64,000 bases of DNA, taken from positions 4,339,001 to 4,403,000 of the forward strand of contig OZ004584.1 in assembly GCA_963924555.1 (NCBI GenBank). The letters are read 5' to 3'. Both the position numbers and the translations under genes were made by a program. This DNA is from Crambe crambe. Taxonomy: Eukaryota > Porifera > Demospongiae > Poecilosclerida > Crambeidae. The number at the start of each line of letters is the position of its first letter. Position 1 is the first letter of the stretch. Positions 23,435 through 46,934 of the stretch are shown piece after piece. The notes beneath the pieces were generated by a model that was not told where the DNA came from, did no database searches, and saw only the letters and a program-made list of their open reading frames with translations.

Positions 23435-24269
23435 CTGGGGACGGGAAGAATTAACAGGGTCTTCCCCTTAAACCGAAGGAGTGAAGGGGAAAAAAAGAAT
23501 AGGGTCATTACCCTACAGAGCAGGGTCTCTCCCTGAAATAGAAGCAGTACTGTAGCTATTGTTGGGACAAGGACTGAATTGGCTATTCACCATTACTAAA
23601 TTTTTTATAAATAATGCATTGCCAGAAGTAGATTTGGAACAATTATGATCTTACAGTCATAACAGAGGACTTCCCACCAACTGCACTGTCTTCCTATTTT
23701 TGCCACTTCAACTTGAATTAAGGGATGATGCACATCAAGAATATTTTTTAGTCCTAACTGTCAATTGCCGTTTGAGTGCTTTCGTGGACGACTCAAATTC
23801 TCGAACGCTTCGTAGACAGCACAGTTAGTTTATATACTTTGTAGACGCTACGTAGACAAGACGTAGAAAAAGGGACCGAATTAAAGGGGATTACTCTCTA
23901 TATAAAGTGGAGAGACTTAGTTAAAGGGAGTGGAGAGACTTAATTAAGAGAAGCTACCCTCTATACAAAGTCTATACAAGATAAAGAGACTTGGGAAATT
24001 ACTTAAGAATAAGGTATTAGTATGGGAAGAGGATATGAATCAAATGGAGGAAAAAGGGTCCTCAAAAAAAGAGAGAAGTTTTTATGGTGAAACTTGCCTC
24101 CTAGTAGGCGGGCTATTTTGGTCATGACACCTGAAGCCAGTGCCATCCAGCATCGGAGATCAACGTGGTACTCATCTTCCGAGGGGTGCGAGGCACGAGG
24201 ATAGTCGTCCAATCCTGAAGTCAGCGTCTGTCATAGTACGTACATAATTATAGCAGGAATATGAGACTC

Positions 24270-24442
24270 ACAGTGGAACCTCCGATAGAGGACACTTTGA
24301 AAGAGGACAAACCTCTCAACAAAGGACAATCTAAAAAGTACCTTTGTATATACACTCTATACGAAATAACCTCCAAAAGAGGACAACCTCTCTACAAAGG
24401 ACAAGAGGATGGGTCCCAAGTGTGTCCATTATTTGGAGGTGT
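24270..24442. mobile_element. MITE of the CAGTGGAACCTC family
   Basis: Left end CAGTGGAACCTCCGATAGAG; right end GTGTCCATTATTTGGAGGT, cut short before the final CACTG. It shares the internal ACAAAGGACAA and AAGTACCTTTGTATATAC stretches with 11400-11569. A partial copy lies at 25180-25277. Confidence 0.65.
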
Positions 24443-24674
24443 ACATACGTATGTACCTTTGGATTAAGTTCTTTGTCAGTTGTGGCATTTCTTCCTCTCC
24501 AGCGATACGTGAATGGTAAAGGGCCATCCTGTAGCATAATACTGCAATTTTCGATTGGTCAGGATGATCTTGTCAGTTCCTTACTTGTGTGGAGTTAAAC
24601 CAGTCAAACCAGACATTCAAACGGGGGTAGAGCTTCCTCAAGTAGACTAGATCCTGGAAAAAAATGTATTACTT

Positions 24675-24790
<116 letters not shown>

Positions 24791-25410
24791 ATTTTATCCT
24801 CCATTTCCATTCTCTCTATGAGTGAGTCAAGGGTCAGGAAGAATGTTGGGGGATTCGCATTCTCATTGTGCTGCACCACAAACTCCTGTGAAAAGAAAAG
24901 TTCAAAGGTCTAACTCCAAAGGTCAGGATCATAAAAAATCAACTTCAAAAATCAGAATACATACATAGGTACTGAACAGTACATGCATTGCATACCAACC
25001 AAGGGAACTTTACTCCTGGCTTCATCACCGAGGATCTGTTCACGAGGGATCCACCCTTCCCCGTTTATCAGGTCCATCCAGTGAGCAATCACATCCTGAG
25101 GCAAATTATACATCATGTTTTTTTGAAAAAAAAAAGTTTTTTTTTTTTCATCAACAAATTGATGAAAGACACTCCCACACCTCAACAAAAGGATAATCTA
25201 AAAGTACCTTTGTATATATGAAGGGGAAGGAAAAAAAGGGCTGGGTCCCAAGTGTGTCCATTATTCGGAAGTTCCATTACAGTTTTATGTAACCTTGCAG
25301 AGCTTATGATAACAGCCTGACACCTGACATTTCCTGGCCAATATTGGCATATGTCTGGTCCTTATTTGTTTATGGTCAAAACACACAGTGATGCAATGCT
25401 AGGACAAACT

Positions 25411-25475
25411 TAGCCTCGTACCCAGGCCCGCTTTTTTCGCAGGGCGGTGGAAAAGCGGGCCTGGGTACGAGGCTA
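25411..25475. mobile_element. TAGCCTCG foldback element with 9-bp TSD
   Basis: 65-bp inverted repeat, ends TAGCCTCGTACCCAGGCCCG and reverse complement. Flanked by a perfect 9-bp direct repeat GGACAAACT. A degenerate relative lies at 29892-29948. Confidence 0.85.
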
Positions 25476-25764
25476 GGACAAACTATACTCTTTACCATAT
25501 AAGCACTGACCTTGGTGATGTCCCAGTGTGCCACCAGCAGCTGGTGGAAGCCCTCGTCCCACAGAAACCCCTGAGGGAAAAACGATCACGAGGGAACGGC
25601 AGTATAGAGAGAGGCCCCCCAATAGTCCTGAAAATAGAGTACAAAGGTCAGGTGTGACCAGTTGAGCCCAGGGGCAATTATACACATACAAATATTATCA
25701 CATGTACGTAAATGACCAGTTGCCAAATTCCATCATTTTCCTATTTGTCTGATACTACTAATTC

Positions 25765-25917
25765 CAGGGTTCTCCCCCAAGGGTGTTAGAGAGGTGCAAC
25801 ACCACTCTGATGGGGTCCATTTTTCTTAAAACGTATTTTAACAGCCACAAGAATATCAGAATCCTTTAATGTGGTATTCAAGCACCACTCTGATCAGTTT
25901 CACTGGGGAGAACCCTG
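25765..25917. mobile_element. MITE with CAGGGTTCTCCCC ends
   Basis: Ends CAGGGTTCTCCCCCAAGGG and ...CACTGGGGAGAACCCTG, with an internal direct repeat ACCACTCTGAT. It lies in a MOGS intron; the CAGGG ends recall hAT-type elements. Confidence 0.6.
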
Positions 25918-26401
25918 TATATTACCATAGAATGAAATAGATACATTTGAAATCAGGGCAAAAATTTACGTAAAAATTCTTTGCCAATGTCCATCGAATG
26001 TCAGGTTAACTGTGATATGTCATTCACTACTGACTGATATACTTACCACTGGACTGGAGAGCTCTTTGGACATAACCCTACGAATACGAAAAAGACACGT
26101 CATGACATTACAGTGGTACCTCCGAGTCAATTATGAATTTTTTACGTACTTTGATTTTCTGTAAAAGTAGGAGATTCCACCCAGGAGGTTGCTGAAGGCT
26201 GCTTTAGCAAAGGAGATCTCATCATCACTGAATCCCTATAGGAATGAACAGTCACATGATGGTCACATGATTTATAAGAAAATATATCTGGTGCTGATAG
26301 CAAAAGGGGTAAATCCCCAACCCTCAAGGGATTATGGACTGACAGCAGCATAGCTCTCTCTCTCTATCTCTCTCGTTCTCTCAAGGTATTATGGAGCCAT
26401 A

Positions 26402-26409
26402 GCATCATA

Positions 26410-26465
<56 letters not shown>
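26402..26465. repeat. (TC)n microsatellite
   Basis: About 30 TC units directly beside the donor of MOGS exon 26470-26628. Confidence 0.95.
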
Positions 26466-26469
<4 letters not shown>

Positions 26470-26689
26470 CTTTGGTTGAAGCTGAAACGTATTTTCAAAT
26501 TTCTCATCGAACCGTCTTCTTCTCTCGTCCAATTCGTGGGTGAATTTTTCTCCACTGATGCTGAAAGAGGCGCTGAAAAGGCCCGTCTCAAACACCATGT
26601 CCACGGTGTAGGGAAGAACTGCAGTCACCTGTGAACATTGCAAAAAGATATTCGTTATACATTATGACCAGTTATCTCTCCACTGTCCC

Positions 26690-26895
26690 ATGCACCTCCA
26701 CCACCCCTTTTTTCTTGTCCTCTTTTCCTCGTCTTCCACCCCTCCTCCCCTTCCCCTGTCCTCCATCCTTCCCTCTTTTCCTCGTCCTCCACCCCCTGTT
26801 TCCTCGTCCTCCACCCTTCCTCCCCTCCCCCTATTTCCTTGTCCTCCATCCCTCCCCCTCCACCCCCCCTCTCCGTTTTTCCCTGTCCCCCTCCC
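26690..26895. repeat. Pyrimidine-rich minisatellite
   Basis: Irregular repeats of the type CCTCGTCCTCCACCCC and TTCCCTCTTTTCC fill most of the MOGS intron. Spurious ORFs on both strands arise from it. Confidence 0.85.
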
Positions 26896-27169
26896 CACAT
26901 ATTTTAGCTTATTTGGAACTTCTTTCCCCCACCTGATATGCGATGAAGTTAGGTCTCTGTTTCTTCTTGTTGGGGTCCTCGATGTTGCCGGGCAGCTGAG
27001 TCAGTGGCGGCCATTTCTTCCTTGGTGTTCCCCTTCTCATGACGGACTTGACGTAGTTTGCGAGATTCCTTATGGAGGAGAGGTGTGCTGACATGTAGTT
27101 ATGCACCTAAAAGATTTGGAGAAGACGATCAGCCACTAGAAAACTTTTTCCTTCTCTCCATAACTCATG

Positions 27170-28680
27170 ATTTCTAGTAGCCTTGGGGCTGAAATTTGGT
27201 GTGGAGATAGTCCAACCATTATAGAACACATGACAGAAATTTGGAAAAGTTTTATCTCAGCAGGTTTGAGATACGGAAAAATTACCTGGATAAATTTGTG
27301 GCCACTAACTTACATACGTACAGCATCTTGTGGAATGATCTTATTTGGGAAGTGAACTCGGAACTGGTTGAACTGCAGAGGATACAAGGAATAAAATTCA
27401 CTGAAATCTCTCTCCCCCTCTGTGTATCTCCATTCTCTCTCCCTCTCTCTCTCTCCAGACGTACCTCTGGTGTATGTCCATAGATTTCTTCGATTGAGTT
27501 CTTTGGTGACTTGACGAAGGCCATCTCTCCCGGTCCTTCGTTGTAAACGTAGAGGATGAGGGAGACCAGCTTGGGTTGGGCGATCCGTGGTTTGAGGGCA
27601 AACCTTGCCGTCCATGTGTCCCCAAGGGAGGGTTGTGACTGAATCACAACATCGGTGTTTAGAGAAATGGCTACGTGTAAAAGGAAGAGAATGTTTAGCT
27701 GAAAAAAAGTGACAAGGAACACACACACATAGGTCCCAAATCTGACTTAGCTATGTGATGTTTGTATGTACAATCATCAAGTATTTCTTGTCGTCCAAAT
27801 GTCATTCCATCATGGTGAGTCCAGCCATACTTCTGGAGGTGGTCGCCATGTTCACATGTGTGGCGTATGTCCAATTGCTGACCCTCATTGGTGAACCACA
27901 TAGCCCCTGCCACAACCGATCTGTAAAAATGGTAAAGGGTCATCACAATAGTAAATCTGGGTACGGATGAACAGTGCAGTATAGAGTGCATGGTAAAGGG
28001 TCATCAAAACACTGACTCACTTTGGTATCATTGGTCTCATTCCAAAGTACACACCTGACCTATATTATGAAGATATAATGACCTGAATGCACACGAAACA
28101 CCAACAAACAAACAAACAAACAAACAACAAACAACAAAACAACAGCAACAAAATACAAGAAGCTTCTAGATTATGAGGCTAATCTTAGATAGGCCCAGCT
28201 CACCTGTACGAGCCCCAGAGTCTTTGCTGATAGACTGAGTCATTTCTCCACTCACTAGAGACAGCCAACAGGGTCTACTAACGACAGGACCTGCAAACCG
28301 TCTGGTGAGGGATCAAGACAAAGCAACAAAGTAAAATGATGGGGAAATACATGGAAGAAGAAAGGTAGAATGCATTAAGGGAATCTGGTATAGGAAAGGA
28401 GAAGAGTATTTTTATATCATACAGTCTCAGATAGATTATTCGGCCATATTTCAGCTCCCTCACTTCTTCATACTAGCTTTCACATAACTACTAAACATAG
28501 GGCTGAAATTTGGTGCAGAGATAGTCCAACCATTGTAGAACACGTGACAGGAGTTTAGGCCAAATGGCATACTTTAGCTCTCCATATCTCATGATTACTA
28601 GTATCCTTGGGGCTGAAATTTGGTGTGGAGATAGTCCATTATAGAACACATGACAGAAGTTTGGGACAATTTCATTAAAG
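27170..28680. repeat. Dispersed GGGGCTGAAATTTGGTG repeat, three copies
   Basis: Segments at about 27186-27250, 28501-28560 and 28610-28675 share GGGCTGAAATTTGGTG, GAGATAGTCCA and GAACACATGACAGAA. All lie in MOGS introns. Likely fragments of one interspersed element. Confidence 0.65.
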
Positions 28681-29800
28681 CATGTGTGAGAAGTGGCCAC
28701 CTTGAGAGGGACTGTCGCACACAATATCATAATTCTTGCCTTTCCACAAAGAACACCAAAACAGCTACTACTGCCAATATTAGAGACGGTATGATGATAT
28801 TAAACTTGTTGAACCCTGATTTCGGAGAGGACGTCTTCTTGCTGCCTTGAATTTTGTCATTGGTGCTGGTGAAATGGGGACGGGACTTCTTCCTCTGAAA
28901 GAAGAAAAATCTTACACTCATAGTAGGATTTTTACCATCTTCTTTACCTTAGTTGACCCCATACCGTATTAGTATCAACACCTCTGACCTCTCTGCACTG
29001 AATTCTGGTAAAGTGTCGCTCGATCGTTGCTCACGTGGAATTTTTCATAATAATGCACACCATGTACCACGCATTAGCTAGCATGCATTCACATTCAACA
29101 AGGTACTTGCAAGGATGAAGCAAGCTATGGTGAACTGCAATATGCTGTAGCGTACTGTTACTCCAAACTCATGCCCCACCCCTCACACTTTCTCTGATCC
29201 TACCTGCAGTAGGCCTACAGTGTAACATACCACCAAAACAGATGTAAGAGAATGGCGGTACCTATAATAGGACAGTCCCTATCCTACATGGGACTGTAGG
29301 ACGGGATGGCACATAGGATAGAGCCTTCATGGTGGTACCTATGTAGGAGTGTCCCTATCCTCTTTGGAGGTCATCTCGTAATGAGTGGTTGGATTGTCCT
29401 TACTAAGAATTAATCCTCTCTCCTTTATTGGAAGTCCCATTGAAGAAAAAAACCCCACCATTATAATGGTTGATTCATGCAACTTGTATGTATTTGCAGG
29501 GGACACACATCCCTTCACTGGCTGGTCTTCATTGGTGGTGCTGATAATGGCAGAGAAGTACTGACTATGACCGGATTCATGGTAGCTAGCGATAACCTTT
29601 ATCATGATATTCAACAGTAACTTAATTCATTTTAAAAATATTTAACAGATTTTGTATAGCTAATTCATTTTTTAAAATAATACGACAAACTTAACAGAGT
29701 TAATCCAACGGTTATCCCTAATCCTAAATTCTTCCCTAAAAAAGGTATACAATCAGTTTCAAAAAGGTTGCCTTGTCAAAATGACTAGATTTACACTTAC

Positions 29801-30310
29801 CTGCATATTATTGATACCACTCCCTACCCCCCTCTCCATTCGTCGGCCTAAAAAAAGAAACAACCTTTCAACAAGTAACTAGCTTCATATATAGCTACCC
29901 AGGCACTTATGGTGGGGATGGAAATTCGCCAGCTTGGGTATGAGGCTAAAATACAACTAATTTTCTGGAATGGACAAAACTTCTTTATTTCTACTGAAGT
30001 ATATTACAGTCTGACCAAATCCAGCTTTAAATGTCTTATTTCTAGCTCTGGACTTGAGTTTGTCTCTTCGCCTAGTCGATCTACACTTACCAATCCCATC
30101 ACCTAGGTTGCCTTGTCAAGTCACTAGATTTGTATACTTACCAGGATCTTTAATACTTTCTCCCAAGTGTTTGCCTAAAAATGGGTATACAATAACAAGA
30201 TACTTTATGTCTGACAAAATCTTTATGACCAATCAGATTGAATGTTTTATTTCTAGTTACACTTACCTGCATCATCGATACCGGCACCGATGCTTGCCCA
30301 AATATGGATA
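29801..30310 (-). repeat. Tandem copies of the MOGS first-exon region
   Basis: Three 140-150-bp units each carry a short exon-like stretch ending in a strong donor on the minus strand: 29839-29801 (MERGVGSGINNMQ|GTAAGT), 30174-30142 (ends ATCCTG|GTAAGT) and a third ending at 30267 (ATGATGCAG|GTAAGT). Units share GGTATACAATCA, ACTAGAT and AGATACTTTATGTC. The first fits the phase of MOGS exon 2; the others might be alternative first exons or decayed duplicates. Confidence 0.6.
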
Positions 30311-30856
30311 TACAATCACAAGATACTTTATGTCCAACAAAATCTTTATATATAATGACCAATCAGTGGGAGAAATAGAGTGGGGGTTGGGAGCACCACT
30401 CTTCCACTCCTTACTCATTCATTAAAATCTAGTACACTGTATATACATGCTTGTGTTCCCAAAGAGGTGGGATAAAGTGTAATAATTCCCTATCCTACAC
30501 CTGAAATGCAAAACAGGCTGTGTTTGTATATACTCATTGCAATCCTTGTGCATGCCCAGAACCTTAAGTGATGCAAATTCCAGCAGCACTAATTTCTTGT
30601 GTAACTAGCTATAGTAAGTTTGATGCTACACTCATAACAGTTGCTATGCACATACTGTACATTAAGAATTCCCATCAACCTTAACCAAGAACTGGAACTC
30701 TTTTATACTGTAGCCTGTGAGGTCATTCAAAACAATCAAGTCTGAACTGAACAGGAAATGTAGGCAACAAAAACCACGTGAGGGGGTATATCCCCTGGGG
30801 AAATCCTTACACTGTGCTAAAATTCATTTTTAAGACTACAAGCAATACATAACAAA

Positions 30857-32547
30857 ATGTCTCTAAAAGACTTCACAAGCAAAGAACCTTCTCATCAGAA
30901 TCCTAATGAGGTTGCTGGTGCTGCTGAAAGGAAGCTTCAAGAGCTGGAGAGAGAGGAATCACCACCTTCTCCTCATGTGACCTGCAGCACAACTGTAAGT
31001 GGCGTTAGCTGCTATCAGACCTTAACCAGCCAGCCAACACCTTAGTCGGCAAGACCAGAAAAGTATGGCTGATCTTCTTTATCGTGTGGACAGTAGTGGC
31101 TATACTTCTTGCTGTTTGTCTCAGCTCACTTATCATGTTCACTATTGGGAGCAAACATTTTTCTTGCTCTTGTGACACAGCAATGGTTGCCAGATACAAG
31201 GAGTTGGAAAAGAATATTGACAAACTCAGGGAACGAATCACGTTTGGATTCAGAGGTATGACAGCTTTAGAGGAAGAAGTCACTGGACTCACTTCAAGAA
31301 CTGCCACCAATAAAGATGGAATCATTGCTCTATCGTCACAAGTTACCACCATCGAAAGCAACATCAGTGCAAGGGTTAGTGATGTCGATAGCAAGATCAG
31401 TGCCATATCATCAAGGGTTAGTAACATTGAAAGGAACATCAGTGCCATATCATTGAGGGTTAGTGATGTCGAAAGCAACATCAGTGCCATATCATTGAGG
31501 GTTAGTGACATTGAAAGCAACATCAGTGCCATATCATCGAGGGTTAGTGACATCGAAAGCAACATCAGTGCCATATCATTCAGGGTTAGTGACATCGAAA
31601 GCAACATCAGTGCCATATCATTCAGGGTTAGTAACGTCGAAACAAGCATCAGTGCCATATCATTGAGGGTTAGTGACATCGAAAGCAACATCAGTGCCAT
31701 ATCATTCAGGGTTAGTAACATCGAAACAAGTATCAGTGCCATATCATTGAGGGTTAGTGACATTGAAACAAGCATCAGTGCCATATCATTGAGGGTTAGT
31801 GACGTCGAAAGCAACATCAGCGCCATATCATTCAGGGTTAGTAACGTCAAAACAAGCATCAGTGCCATATCATTGAGGGTTAGTGACGTCGAAAGCAACA
31901 TCAGTGCCATATCATTGAGGGTTAGTGACGTCGAAAGCAACATCAGTGCCATATTATTGAGGGTTAGTAATGTCGAAACAAGCATCAGTGCCATATCATT
32001 GAGGGTTAGTGACATCGAAACCAATATCAGTGCCATATTATCAAGGGTTAGTGATGCTGAAACAAATATCACTGCTCTCTCTTCACAGACTATGCTCAAC
32101 AAAATTAACATCACTCAGCTGAATTTAATGCAGGACTCACTTGTATTCAGGACTGCTAACTTGGAAGGCAACATCAGCATTCTGAATGACATCACTACTG
32201 GTACTCAGAGTAACATTAGCAGGCTCCATTTAGAACAGCTCACTCTCTCTTCAAGGATCAGGAATCTCGAGACAAACATCAGAGCTCTGATTTCTCAGCT
32301 ATCTTCAGATGTTGAAAGAAACCTTAGCAACCTCAACATGAAGATAGCCTCATTGAACAGAGACCTCAAAGAAAATGTCAGTATGCTTCGTTCCAACTTG
32401 AACTCCATCACTACAAGAATCATGCATTTGGACAGTTCAGGTAGTGGTGATCACAGGATGTCTGTGGATCTGCTGTTTTGTGGGCTTCTGTATGTAGCTA
32501 TTCATATCATCATCCCTTTTCCCCTCACACAAGTCTGTTTTGCTTAG
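30857..32547 (+). pseudogene. Coiled-coil surface protein, frameshifted copy
   Basis: Starts with the same MSLKD as copy 1. At about 31012 ten bases (AGGAACAAGG in copy 1) are missing, shifting frame and producing a stop at 31043-31045 before the TM. The remaining ORF resumes in the TM (MWTVVAILLAV, 31084) and runs through 17 repeats to the same C-terminus (stop 32545-32547). Internal initiation at 31084 would give a protein that lacks the cytoplasmic part. The clean reading frame after the lesion suggests recent inactivation. Confidence 0.8.
31372..32085 (+). repeat. 17 x 42-bp coding tandem array, copy 2
   Basis: Same length as 5770-6483. Units 4-6 and 11-12 differ in class from copy 1 (for example DIESN for DIERN, and an NVKTS unit replacing DVESN). 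This is unit-level shuffling or conversion without net change of copy number. Confidence 0.95.
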
Positions 32548-33755
32548 AAAATCAACCCACTCATTCAGAATTTTTATGCCTGCACCTTTGTTTAATTAGC
32601 ATGAGACAATGGTCATGACACAGAATTATTCATAGCCATCACAATATTTTAATGGACACACGTACCAACAGATGCTTGTTAAAAAACAAAGTTTTGCTTG
32701 TTTTCTTGAATTTGCTTTTAATGCTAATGGCACATGATATAGCTAATAATAATGTGCTTGAATAAAGATGATCAAGCACGAAGTAGGACAATGAATATAT
32801 AGGTAGGTCTGTACTGACAGGAGGAATGCAGACACATTACGTACACTTTTCTAACTAGGTACCATAATAATGTCTAGCTGCTGTTACTGTACATATCATT
32901 AAAGGTGGGGGCATGAAGAAAAATTGAGCAATAGGGTTCATTCCCTGGGAATTTCCCTCCCCCTCACTGGTACATGGAATTTCTGAGCAATAGGGTCATT
33001 CCCTGGGAATTTCCCTCCCTAACACTGGTACATGGAATTTTTGAGCAATAGGGTTATTCCCTGGGAACCCCCCTGGGAATTTCCCTCCCACTTATTGTAT
33101 ATGAGGACTAGACTGGAGTCTGCAGCTAGCTTAGGCTAGCCCTTGTGCTCAAATAAACAACATTGTTCTGCAGCAGGTACGTGATTTTACATCACCAGCT
33201 ACATGCTACATACACACATGCATAGAGAAAGGAATTCACACAAAAGCCAGATTTGTTCCCCAAGGTTTTAGCAGTGTCTGAAAGTCCTCATTGATGTACA
33301 GTGCAGTGACTTCAGGTATATGTGATAAAATGTTAGTGAAGAGTTCTGCCCAGTTCTTATGGTCAGGAAGAGGCACAGAAAACACATTATGATCCCTAAC
33401 TTTGCCAAAATTAATGTCTTAATGCAGCTTTACTTTTTATATCCAGGACATGCAAGCTTAATATTTTAGGTTCTCAGAAGGTGGGGAACAAAACTGGACA
33501 TTTGTACCTTTAGATTGCCTGTATGTTTTTTAGTAGAGCGGATTTGTGCAAAAAAATTGTGCATTTTGTGATGAAAGCATGGTCTCTAGATATTATATGA
33601 AGGAATTTTTTTTAAAATGGAGCTTCATTTCGACCATTGATGACCTCTTGACATCAATAATTGTCAGTATGAGAATTGGTACAAATCATAAACAAACAAT
33701 GCACAATCTGTGGTGATTGAGTGAACATTGGGTAGGAGTCAGTAGTATTAGTGGT

Positions 33756-44534
<10,779 letters not shown>

Positions 44535-45157
44535 GATCAATTCAACACCGGAAGTTTGGACTAATGCGTATATATTCATAGGGGGCGGGCCGGGGGAGTC
44601 ACATGACAATCTAAGCCTCGATGTTGAGGTGGTAAAGTTAGCTCAAAGCAGAGAGTGCACTAGCATTCTTGCAATACTACTTTAGTGTGCTGGCTGTAGC
44701 ATTCCCCAAGTATAAGCAAGAAGACTCTTTTATTTCGCCTCCGCCAAAAATAAGAGGTAAAAATTAAAGATAATGGATAGACCAGTCCCAGTTGCAAAAT
44801 AATTGTTACATGTTAAGGCGTATAACCTCATCAAATGCTTCTGAGAGGGTATTTTCCCTCAATATTGTTTCAATGATCAACAGCAAAGCTTCTTTTATGC
44901 TACAGTATAAACACCATGCTAATAAACACCATACTAGTAAATAATGTTTTTGATTTCAATGGGGAGCATATTGAATAGGTAAAGGAATTGGAGCATAGGC
45001 CTATTGACTTACTGTAGCTAGTTAGGTACTTCCCCTCCCCTATAAAATGGAGAGTAAGCAGGGAAAGAAAATATTTAAGCTACATGATAACTATTTAATA
45101 GCTATAGCTAGCTTCAGCTACCATACTGCATGAGTATATTATTTCTCCTTTTTCTAG

Positions 45158-45436
45158 CTGTCACAGATTTTACTATGACTCTGAATGTGGAAAAGCTTGA
45201 TTTAGCTCTTCAAGATTTTTGTGCTGCAGCTTTCAAGATCAGACGCTCTTCATTGGTTCAGTTAACTGTTCTACAAAAAGCTAATGCTAGCATTAATGTG
45301 ATCAATTCCTCACTGTCCATTCCATTGAGAGTGGATAGAATATCACATGTTATGCCATCTCCTTTGATTTTGAAGTGTCATCAATTCCATGAACTACTGC
45401 AATGTGTTCCAACTATTCTACTGAAACTGATTGCAG
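45158..45436 (+). CDS. Possible upstream exon of the helical-repeat gene
   Basis: An open stretch bounded by a good acceptor (CTCCTTTTTCTAG) and donor (GCAG|GTACAA), 93 codons, phase 1-1. It encodes a helical, Leu-rich sequence ('LDLALQDFCAAAFKIR'). It precedes the gene at 46935-55277 but ends in phase 1 while the next recognised exon starts in phase 0, so at least one exon would be missing. No family recognised. Confidence 0.4.
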
Positions 45437-45532
45437 GTACAAGTTGAATATTTTACCATGATGTTTGTGTGTGTTTTTCTAGTTAGCTCTATAGCTATAA
45501 TGTAAGGCCTTTGAAACACATCTAGCTTTAAT

Positions 45533-46888
45533 CATAGATATATGACACGGAATAGGATTGGTTACTTCTCCAATTAAGCCTTGAGGTGCGTGCCATCCTC
45601 GTTGTCACTAGTGCAAGCGCGCCAAGTGGCGGTAAAAATTGAAAATAGTGTTTCATTTGCTGCACAATGGCTGGGAAAAGGGTTGGCTGCGCCAGACTAG
45701 GCTGGGAACTCAAGTCTTGGATATACGGTAGGAGAATAGATTTTATAGTTACAACCAGTTGTACTTTTTAGAGTGTCAAGCTGTTTAGGGCTGCAATTTC
45801 ACAAGACTCAGAGGCGGAGGAACCACTGGGGCATAAATTTTTCACAATGGCAATGTGTCCTGTACTGTATATCTTGCATGCTAGCTTATAATTGTTGTGA
45901 TAAGAATGTTTTCTTCACACTTATACACATTGGTCAATTAAGTGTCCCCCCCCCCCCCCCCCCCCCCCTATTGAAATGATCTTCCTCCACCTCTGCAAGT
46001 GATGAAGGAAGCCGGCAAAAAAATGCAGCCGGTTGAATGAATAGGGATGAAGCCATGATAGTTGCCAGCTCCTTTGTGATGGACCTAAGCCTTGATGAAA
46101 GCAATAGCTAGTCCAAGGGTGGCCGCCAAGAGTCACCATGTAGCTAGTGAAGTTGTATCATAGTTCCAGGATATTGCAAAGGTACATAGTTCCAGGATAT
46201 TTGCAACAGATACATAAGTTTAACTAATGAACTAGTGCATCCAAAAACATCTGGTAGTACTTTAAAATAGCTAACTACGAGGCCTCCAATTTCTTTATAG
46301 CGAACCATATTTCAGAACAGTGGACGGATCTGGTGGATAGAGAGGGGTCTCATTTACATCAGTGACACTATGTTCTCCTTGTTTGCTGCCATGGAAGTAG
46401 AGTTGAGGTCCCTTCCTCCCATTTCTACATGCAAACAGTTCATTACATTATGTGTATAGTTTACATGTATCCACTATTTATAGGACTCTTTAAAGAACCT
46501 GTGCTTATTCTGGTTGTTAATTCAATAGAGTATTGATTTAGCTATTAAATGGTTCCAATAACTTTTAGTCAACTTATATATTTTATGAAATGGACCCCCA
46601 CAAAACTACTACATTATAAAACTCTAAAAGGTTATTCTAGGAAGTGTCTTTATCATAAATTTCTCACAAACCAGCTATTGCAGTAAAGCACCATTCTCTA
46701 CACTTTTTCATGTTCTTACCTATTCTCAAAACCCGACAGAAAGTCTGGCACAGCCCCACAAAGTAATTACAACAATGGCCATAGAAAACAACGTTGCGGG
46801 TGACAACAAGGATGGCACGCGCGGAAAAGTATTAGTTCATGCGCGTGACGTCATCAGTCTCCAATCCTGTTCCGTGTCTATATCTATG
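45533..46888. mobile_element. 1.36-kb TIR element with 7-bp TSD
   Basis: Outer ends CATAGATATATGACACGGAA and ...TTCCGTGTCTATATCTATG. Similarity between arms extends inward about 85 bp (GCGTGCCATCC(T/C)(C/T)GTTGTCAC). It is flanked by CTTTAAT on both sides. It contains a run of about 25 C at 45945-45968 and no recognisable transposase. Sits between two exons of the plus-strand gene. Confidence 0.75.
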
Positions 46889-46934
46889 CTTTAATGGCCT
46901 GCATGGGTACTTATTATCAATTATTATTTTTTAG

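Noticed and set aside
25568-25588. A 19-nt intron removing the TGA in MOGS (GTGATCG...CAG)
   Set aside because: Far too short for splicing, and it would delete residues SFFPQ that are conserved in the family; a nonsense change is simpler.
26655-27091. Pro- and Gly-rich ORFs on both strands
   Set aside because: They lie in a pyrimidine-rich minisatellite within a MOGS intron and overlap each other in several frames.
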